Both the position numbers and the translations under genes were made by a program. Shown piece after piece: positions 9,122 through 15,908 of a stretch of 15,908 nucleotides of DNA. The stretch is taken from positions 1-15,908 of the forward strand of contig JASJFT010000428.1 in assembly GCA_030770425.1 (NCBI GenBank). The letters run 5' to 3'. Numbering within the stretch: position 1 is the stretch's first letter; the number at the start of each line of letters is the position of its first letter. The stretch comes from Darksidea phi (taxonomy: Eukaryota; Ascomycota; Dothideomycetes; Pleosporales; Lentitheciaceae). Below the pieces are notes generated by a model that was not told where the DNA came from, searched no databases, and worked only from the letters and a program-made list of their open reading frames with translations.

Positions 9122-10002
9122 TTTAAAAGAGTTATTAAGAATTAGTATATATTTAAGAAATAAAAAGATATATTAAAAGTATAAATTATAATATTAATAA
9201 AAGAATTAAAGAGATATATAAGAAAGCTATTAAAGTTAAAAGAATTAAAGAAGTTCGATAAAATACGATCTAAACTTAAGAAATTCCTAGCTAATATAAT
9301 AATCTATCTTAATCTTAATAAGGTATAACTACTTAATAAAATCTTAAAAGTATTATTTGTAGTAGTATAGTTTATAGGAAGAGCTATTACCTAGTTTAAA
9401 ACCTATTTAAATAAAAGACTATAACTTAATAAAATCTACTAAAGTAATAAAATTAGAGCTATTTTCTTAAGTTATAAATATTTTAAAAATAAATTATATA
9501 TTATATTTAGAAATATCGACTTAAAGAGACTAATAAAATAAAAGATTATATATCTTAAGTAGACTAAGTCCGTCGTTATATATATATCTAAGTTTAAATA
9601 ACTTACGACTAAGATTTAATAAAGAGAAGTAGCTCTTATATTATACTACTATAAAGGATTAAAGAATAATATTAATATAAAATAATTTAAATAAATAGGC
9701 TATAGACTATATAAGAGATAATTAAATAGACTATTAGAATTAATAATAACCTCTATCTTTAGAATTAGGAAAAGAAAGAAAAAGTTAAATTCTATAAAAA
9801 GAAGAAAGAAGAAAAATATTATAGACTAGAGCTAATAGTCCTAAGAGCTAGTCTAAAGTCTAAGAAAGAGAAATAGAATTCTAAGAAATAAGAACTTTAT
9901 AAGAAGTAAGTATACTTTAAGTATAAAAAGTAAGAATATCTAGTAAAAGACTATAAGTTAGGTCTAAAGAAAGAAAAAACTTAATATACTTAATAGGATA
10001 AG
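9122..10002 (+). pseudogene. gag of element B, destroyed by RIP and probably frameshifted
   Basis: The first part reads in the frame of codon start 9122 and resembles the retrotransposon Gag domain. It has a GRAITxFK motif near 9380, a SYKYFKNKL stretch near 9470, a KSVVIYISKF stretch near 9570 and a YYYKGLK stretch near 9645. From about 9685 the sense frame is the one starting at 9721, with RINNNLYL at 9736-9759, and it reads on into the CCHC zinc knuckle at 9913-9954 (C-x2-C-x4-H-x4-C with Cys and His turned to Tyr). The change of frame near 9665-9690 implies a one-base loss or two-base gain, one of the few non-RIP lesions seen. A Lys-rich segment (about 9770-9860) lies before the knuckle. 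The start is unknown because no ATG survives; the region from 9107 is the end of the leader. Confidence 0.75.
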
Positions 10003-13000
10003 AAGGATAAAGTAGCTATAATATAAGAATATAATACTATATATTAAATAACTTATATACGCGACTAGTATAAAACGTACTATAAAGCTAAGTTAAATAC
10101 TAATTATTAATTATAAAAATAGTAGATAACTATAACTTAGAAGTCTTAGAGGAAAGTTTCGTTCTCGCTAGAAGTATAAGAAGAAGTATCTAAGAAAGAC
10201 TTATCTATAGAGTAGAAAGACTTTAATAATATTATAGATATACTATTATAAATAGTTAATAATAGTAATAAGTCCTTAGAACTAGAAGAAGAAAACCTAG
10301 TTATAATATATAAGAATACTAGATATCTATAAATAATTTAACTATCTAAAGAAAAAATAGAATTAGTACTAAAACTTAATATAACTTATACTTAAACCTT
10401 ATAGTTTATAAAGAAAACTATAATATCTATAATAATATAAGAGATTTATAAAGAATAGTTTAGATCTTATCTATTATATTAACTATTTAAAGACTTTAAA
10501 TAATAAATTAAATAGAACTTTATTATTATAAATCTTATATCTAACTAAGAGACTTAAAAAGAAATATAGTATATTATAAAAATAGTTAATAAAGAATAAC
10601 TATAATATATAGTAATCGAAAGATAGATTTCTATACGAACGACTTTTATAAAATATAATAATTAGAAATATAAGATTAATCTAGAGGATAATCTATAATA
10701 TAAAATAAGATATTTAATATACTTTAAGATCGTATAGATCTTATATATATAAAAGGAATATAAACTCTATAAGAGAGTAAAATAAAAAAATAATTACTAT
10801 TTAGCTAAAGACTATAATAAAAGAATTATCTAAGTAGTTATACTAGAAGATATCTATAGATAGTAATAATCTAAAAACTAATAAAGGAAAGAATATATAC
10901 GAATTATACTAGGACTACTTCTACTACTAAATTATATTCTAGAAAGACTATAATATAAATATCTAGAGAATAAATATCTAAAATACATTTAAACTAAGAT
11001 TAATATAAAATACTAGTTAAAGAAGATAAGAATTTAAGGAACTAAAGGATAGAATTATATCTACCTCTAAGAAACCTACTAAGGAAGAATAATTACTACT
11101 TTAATTAATAGTAGAGCTATACGGAATTTTATTAGTAAAGACTTTATCTAATAGAAGAAAATTTTTTAATAGAAGAAATAATACCCTAGTATTATATATA
11201 CTATTAAAGGAGAACCCTTTAATAAATCTATAATATATAAAACTAAAGATAAACTTAGCCTATAGGAATAGAAGAAAGAAAATAAAATACTTAATATAAT
11301 TAAGATATTAGATAACTAGAATATAATCTTAGAAATACTATAGCTATAAAAAGCTAATTCTTAGATTTAATAGATAAATTAATAGATATTATTTCTATAA
11401 TAGAATCTAGGCGTAACTTAAGAAGAAAGTAATAATATTCTAGAACGATATAGGAAATAGGAAGAATTATTTTAAGAATCTAAGAAAAGCTTATTTTAGT
11501 ACTAGTCCTAAGACTATATAATCCTACTATAAGAAGGGAAAACTCTAGGATTCGAACTAATCTATAAGTTAACTAAGAAAGAAGAAAAGATTATAATAAA
11601 ATATTTTAAAGATAATCTTATAAAAAGATATATTTAATATTCGAATTTATTTATAGAATATCTAGTTCTCTTTATACCTAAGAAGGGTACTATAGAACTA
11701 CGACTATATATCGATTACTAAATACTTAATAATATTATAATTAAGAACTAATATTCTTTATCTCTAATATCGGAAATATAAAACTAACTACGAAAAGCTA
11801 AATAGTTTATACGACTAGATATTCGAAATATATACTACTAAATCTAAATTAAGAAAGATAAAGAATAGAAGATAACTTTTAAAATAAAGAAAGGACTATA
11901 TAAGTACTAAATAATACCTTTTAAACTTACTAACGTACCTATAATATTTTAAAAATAAATTAATAATATTTTATAAAACTACCTTAACTAGTTTATAATA
12001 GTATACCTTAACGATATTCTAATTTACTCTAAAATAGAAAAAGAATATAAAGAATATATAAAGAAGGTTCTATAAGAGCTTAAAGAAGTATAATTATACC
12101 TTTATCTACGAAAATATAAATTCTATATATAAGAAATAAAGTTTTTAGAATTTATTATTAAACTAGAAGAAATTAAAGTAGACCTATAATAAATTAAAAA
12201 GATTAAGAAATAATTAATACTTAAGAATCTTAAGAAGCTATAATCGTTCCTAGAATTCTATAACTTTTATTAAAAACTAATACTATAATAGAGTATAATA
12301 ACGGTACCCCTTATATAACTTACTAGAAAGAACTAACCTTTTAAATAGAAGAAAAAATACTAATAAATCTTTAAAAAGATTAAAGAATAATTTACTAAGG
12401 AACCTATAATTAAAGTATATAATTCTAAAGAATTATTAATTATTAAGATAGATATATTAGACTATATAATAGAAGTAGTACTACTATAGAAAGACGACTA
12501 AGATAACTTAAGACTAGTATACTACTTCTTATAGAAGATATTATTAGCTAAACTTAACTATAATATTTATAATAAGGAGTTATTAGTAATTATCGAAGCT
12601 TTAAAAGAATAGAGATCTAATCTATAAGAATCTAAATATTCTATTATAATCTATATAGATTATAAGAATCTAATAGAATTCTTAATAAATAAATCTTTAA
12701 TTAGAAGATAAATATAATAGATATAAACCCTTACGATATATAATATTAAGATTATATATACTAAAGAATTAAAAAATAAATAAGTAGATATACTTAGTAG
12801 AAGATCTAATTACTAAGAAATAAAGAAGTCTAGTATAGTAATCCTTAAGCTATAACTAGACGGAATAATTACTTATAACTATTCTAAGCTAGTAGAAATA
12901 TAAGAGATAATACTTAAACTAGAAGGAAATAAATAGATCTAATAGATCTATATAGCTACTATAAAAGTAATAAATAAATAAAATAAAATTTAAGAAGTAA

Positions 13001-14346
13001 TTTAAGAAAAGGATAGAATTATTTATATATTCTAAAAGGTCTATATACCTAAAATAATATAGAAAGAATTTATTAGATAATATTATAAAGTACTAGTATA
13101 TAGATACTAAGGAGTAGAAAAAATTCTTAAATAATTAATAAGAATATATTATTTTCTATATATAAGATAACTAGTTACCTAGATACTTTTAGAATATATA
13201 GATTATTACTATAATAAATATACTAGATATATACCCTATAGAATACTATAACTAATAAAAAATATAGAAGGACTATAGAAGATTATTACTATAGACTTTA
13301 TTACGTAGTTATTATATTCTAAGAAACTAATAATAAGAGTATTCTATAATATTATACTAGTAGTAGTAGATAAGTTTATAAAGTATACTTACTTTATTCT
13401 ATATATAGATAAAGAAAATATAGTAGAATAACTTATCTATATCTTACTAAGATATATATTTAGTAAATATAGAATACTAGATAAAATTATCTTAGATAAA
13501 GATATTAAGTTTATAGTAAAATTTTAGTAAACTCTTATAATTAAATTAGAAATAAAATATAGTATATCGACTACGTACTATTCGTAGATAGACGAACTAA
13601 TAGAATAAATAAATTAAATAGTAAAATAATACCTTAGATATTATCTAAACTACTACTAGAATAATTAGATTATACTTTTACCTATAGTATAATTTATATA
13701 TAATAATTCGTAATATAATATAATAAAGATAATATCTTTCTTTACGAACTATAAAATCGAACTAGAAATATATAAAGAATCTAGATAACTTTAGTCTTAT
13801 AGCTAAAATAGAGAAGAAATAATAAAAATTATTCTATAAATATACTAATAACTTAAGAAAGATATAGAATTCCTTTAAAATAGAATAAGTAAGTACTATA
13901 ATAAGAAGTAAAAAGAAGTACCTACTTTTAAAAAGGGAGAAAAGGTATAATTACTATAAAAAAATATTAAGAGTAAACGACCTAATAGTAAACTAGACTA
14001 TATTAAGATCGGACCTTATAAAATTAAGAAATAAGTCTTACTTATAAACTACTAACTAAGATTACTTTTATAAATAAAAATCTATTCTATATTCTATATT
14101 AGTTTACTAGAAAAAGTATTATAGGATATTAGACTAGTAGTATATAAAGTAGATATATATAACGAAGATAATAAAGAATAAGAAGTAGAAGAAATCCTAG
14201 ATAATAATATTAGAAATAAAAAAAACTACTACCTAATCTAATAGTAGGGAATAAATAAAAATAAAAAATTATAAAAATAAACTTAGAAATCTAAAGATAA
14301 CTTTAATTATTTTAAGAAGCTTACGAAGTATTAAAATTATAATTCT
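10003..14346 (+). pseudogene. pol of element B (PR-RT-RH-IN-chromodomain), destroyed by RIP
   Basis: This reads in the same frame as the zinc knuckle upstream, so gag and pol may have been one ORF. A poorly characterised linker (10003-11090) precedes the protease, where D-S-G-A has become N-S-R-A at 11107-11118. Reverse transcriptase: about 11640-12200, with FIPKKG near 11670, IDY at 11710, RLDIR near 11815, and Y-L-D-D turned to Y-L-N-D at 12004-12015. RNase H: about 12400-12800, with Asp kept at 12451 and NKELL at 12571. Integrase: HHCC finger about 13080-13230, catalytic D at 13294, D at 13495 and E at 13603, all three retained, again with 35 residues between the last two. GPY/F module: about 13930-14115 (IGPYKI at 14008-14025). 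Chromodomain: about 14182-14340 (EVEEIL at 14182). There are many TAA/TAG and no ATG. The protein sequence is clearly different from pol of A. Confidence 0.9.
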
Positions 14347-15086
14347 AAAGAAAATTTAAAGATAAGATAAATTTATTTTATAATAAATTAAGAAGATTAA
14401 TACTACCTTTAGTATAGTAAGAGGTATTTAATAAATTAAAAGAAGTAATATTATTTATAATACTATAGTTAGTATTTAGTATAACTAGAGAGATCTTTAG
14501 ATTTTTCTACTATCCTATCTACTAAAGCTTTATCTTCTTAGTATTAAGCTCGGCCTTAAGAGTATAAGATTATCTAGCTATCTTCTTATTAAGAAACTCT
14601 TTCTATTTCTTTAAATACTAAATTCTTATCTATATATTAAATAGCTCTTAACTAAATTTAGTTATATAATAAAGTAGTTTCTTATAATATTCTTTAGCCG
14701 TCTATAACTAAGCTTAAAGTTTCTCTTATAAATAGTTAATAAATTACCCTAATATATATAAGTCTATATATATAAGTTATAGTTAAAAATAGATACTTAG
14801 CTATAAAAATCCTAGATAACTAATAAGAATTTCGTATATTTATACGAATATAAGCCTTATAGTATTTACTTTTATTAGGAGAAATAACGTAAAATACCCC
14901 TAGTCTACTATACTAAGGATAAGGAAATATTTTAAAACTATTATAACTAATATAGTTAGTAAGTATAAGATATTCTTTAGTTTTATAAGAAACTATAAAG
15001 GAAGAAAGGTATAACTTAAGAAGATTTTAAGCTAATACTAATATAGCTAAATACTAGAACTAGAATAACCTCTAAGTTAAAGGTTT
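14347..15086. other. 3' non-coding region of element B, possible antisense ORF remnant
   Basis: This segment of about 740 bp lies between the end of pol and the polypurine tract and has no + strand frame that resembles a protein. On the minus strand, roughly 14740 down to 14440, one frame reads fairly coherently after allowing for RIP stops, with stretches such as YIDKNLVFKEIERVS and DKALVDRIVEKSKDLSSY. I do not recognise a family. It could be an antisense ORF carried by the element, captured host sequence, or chance in biased DNA. Confidence 0.35.
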
Positions 15087-15098
15087 AGAAAGGGAAGA
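15087..15098 (+). other. Polypurine tract of element B
   Basis: agaaagggaaga lies three bases before the 3' LTR and would prime plus-strand DNA synthesis. Confidence 0.7.
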
Positions 15099-15101
15099 TA
15101 G

Positions 15102-15554
15102 TATTACGAACTAAATATATACTATAAAATAATAATAAAAAGAGCTACCTAAGATTAAACCTATTACTAGCTCTAATATAAAATATAATAATTACGACTA
15201 TAGTATAAATAATAATTAGTATAAATAGCTTTACTAGAGAGTTATATAATAGATCTATAAATTTATATATCTTAACGAATATAGATTCTATAAATTTATA
15301 AATCTATAGATTAGTAGATCTATAAAGGTATAGAGCTATAAATCCTATAGATCTAAGAAAACTAAATTAATATATAATAACTACGAATCTTTTAGATAGT
15401 TTTTCTTCCTTATAGTTAATTTAAATCTAGATTAATCCTTACTTATTAACGTAATTAAACTATTATCTACTTCTTTTAACTTCTTCTTTCCTATCTTAAG
15501 TATAAACCCCTAAACGAGGCTAAATAACCTATTAAGCCCGGACCCCGTTTAATA
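15102..15554 (+). repeat. 3' LTR of element B
   Basis: This is the gap-free partner of 2081-2533, with about 50 transition differences and no transversion or indel. It carries the same conserved TATAAAGG at 15321 and atagttaa primer segment (15412-15419). The distal end keeps more C and G (15508-15547, for example cccggacccc) than the 5' copy. Confidence 0.93.
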
Positions 15555-15559
15555 TATAG
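15555..15559. repeat. Right target-site duplication of element B
   Basis: tatag is identical to 2076-2080 and marks the right border of B. Confidence 0.85.
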
Positions 15560-15840
15560 TTAAAATTTTAATACTAATCTTTAAATATATATAGTTTATT
15601 ATTAAGTAGAAAAACTCTCTTATAATAATATAGTTACGTAATATAGCTTTTCCTTAGAAAAAAAAATATATCTCTTATTTAGTTAAATTTAGCTATATTA
15701 AATAAGTAGTTCTTTTTTTATACCTTTCTAGTAGTTCTATAAATTATTATTAATTCTTAATAAATATTAATCTAGCTTTATTATATTTTATAATAATTAT
15801 TTATATAGTAAAAAAACCTATTATTATAATAATATTGTTA
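15560..15840. mobile_element. Right part of unidentified RIPed repeat (element C)
   Basis: This AT-rich block has no CpA or TpG until 15836. It lies directly outside the target duplication of B and is most simply the other half of the sequence at 134-2080. Its end TTGTTA (15835-15840) mirrors TAACAA at 134-139. No gene is visible in it. Confidence 0.35.
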
Positions 15841-15908
15841 TGCGTTGTACGTACCTTTATACGGGATCCGGGTTAGGGCCGATAGAACGTTTGTCGCACC
15901 GTTGGTTT
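15841..15908. other. Non-RIPed right flank, no gene seen
   Basis: Normal composition returns abruptly, with TG, CA and GC-rich words. It is too short to assign. A single TTAGGG at 15872-15877 is not evidence of a telomere. Confidence 0.6.

Larger units (their letters stand above)
2081..15554 (+). mobile_element. Element B: RIPed Ty3/Gypsy chromovirus, interrupted by element A
   Basis: This is an LTR retrotransposon with 453-bp direct LTRs (2081-2533 and 15102-15554), a 5-bp target duplication (tatag), a polypurine tract at 15087-15098 and gag-pol on the + strand. Its 5' leader is split by element A. Removing A (6427 bp) and one copy of A's target site leaves 7042 bp, normal for an autonomous fungal Gypsy element. 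Pol order is protease, reverse transcriptase, RNase H, integrase, chromodomain, which is the Ty3/Gypsy order and not Ty1/Copia. All coding capacity is destroyed by RIP. The LTRs differ by about 50 transitions and no indel or transversion. Confidence 0.92.

Noticed and set aside
14347..15086. Envelope-like + strand gene after pol of B
   Set aside because: No + strand frame shows signal peptide, membrane segment or coherent protein; only a weak minus-strand frame was seen.
141..15834. AT-rich mitochondrial or plasmid DNA
   Set aside because: The bias is dinucleotide-specific (CpA/TpG missing, CpC, CpT and CpG kept) and the content is nuclear-type LTR retrotransposons with paired LTRs and target duplications.
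15872..15877. TTAGGG telomere repeat
   Set aside because: It is a single unit in ordinary sequence, with no tandem array.

Overview
The window is a heavily decayed stretch of repetitive DNA from a filamentous ascomycete (Pezizomycotina type). Between about 141 and 15835 the dinucleotides CpA and TpG are almost completely gone; I find only eleven in 15.7 kb. TpA is in great excess, while CpC, CpT, CpG and GpG survive in places. This is the signature of repeat-induced point mutation (RIP: C to T, preferentially in CpA, on both strands of duplicated DNA). Short non-RIPed flanks lie at 1-131 and 15841-15908. I see no intact gene, rRNA, tRNA or CRISPR array.

The layout is a nest of mobile elements. 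(1) The outermost RIPed sequence occupies 134-2080 and resumes at 15560-15840. It would be about 2.2 kb if rejoined; it is unidentified and has short inverted ends (TAACAA/TTGTTA). (2) Element B, 2081-15554, is inserted into it. B is a Ty3/Gypsy LTR retrotransposon with 453-bp LTRs, a perfect 5-bp target duplication (tatag) and a polypurine tract. (3) Element A, 2675-9101, is inserted into the 5' leader of B in the same orientation. A is a second, different Ty3/Gypsy element with 177-bp LTRs and its own perfect target duplication (atagt). Without A and one target-site copy, B is 7042 bp; A is 6427 bp.

Both elements keep recognisable gag and pol on the + strand: CCHC zinc knuckle, aspartic protease, reverse transcriptase, RNase H, HHCC integrase with D,D(35)E spacing, GPY/F module and C-terminal chromodomain. 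They are therefore chromoviruses, whose integrase-linked chromodomain is known to direct insertion to heterochromatin. In both, a short sequence inside the LTR is complementary to a site starting three bases after the 5' LTR, which suggests the self-priming used by the Tf1/sushi group. All ORFs are destroyed: CAA/CAG/TGG codons became TAA/TAG, ATG became ATA, and several catalytic Asp became Asn. The two LTRs of each element differ only by transitions (14 of 177 in A, about 50 of 453 in B, by hand), with no indel or transversion. RIP, rather than slow neutral decay, thus explains essentially all the damage.

What remains unexplained is the identity of the outermost element, a possible antisense coding remnant at 14440-14740 in B, and several short tandem or inverted repeats in the left part. 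Domain calls are from by-eye translation against remembered family motifs; no search was run.
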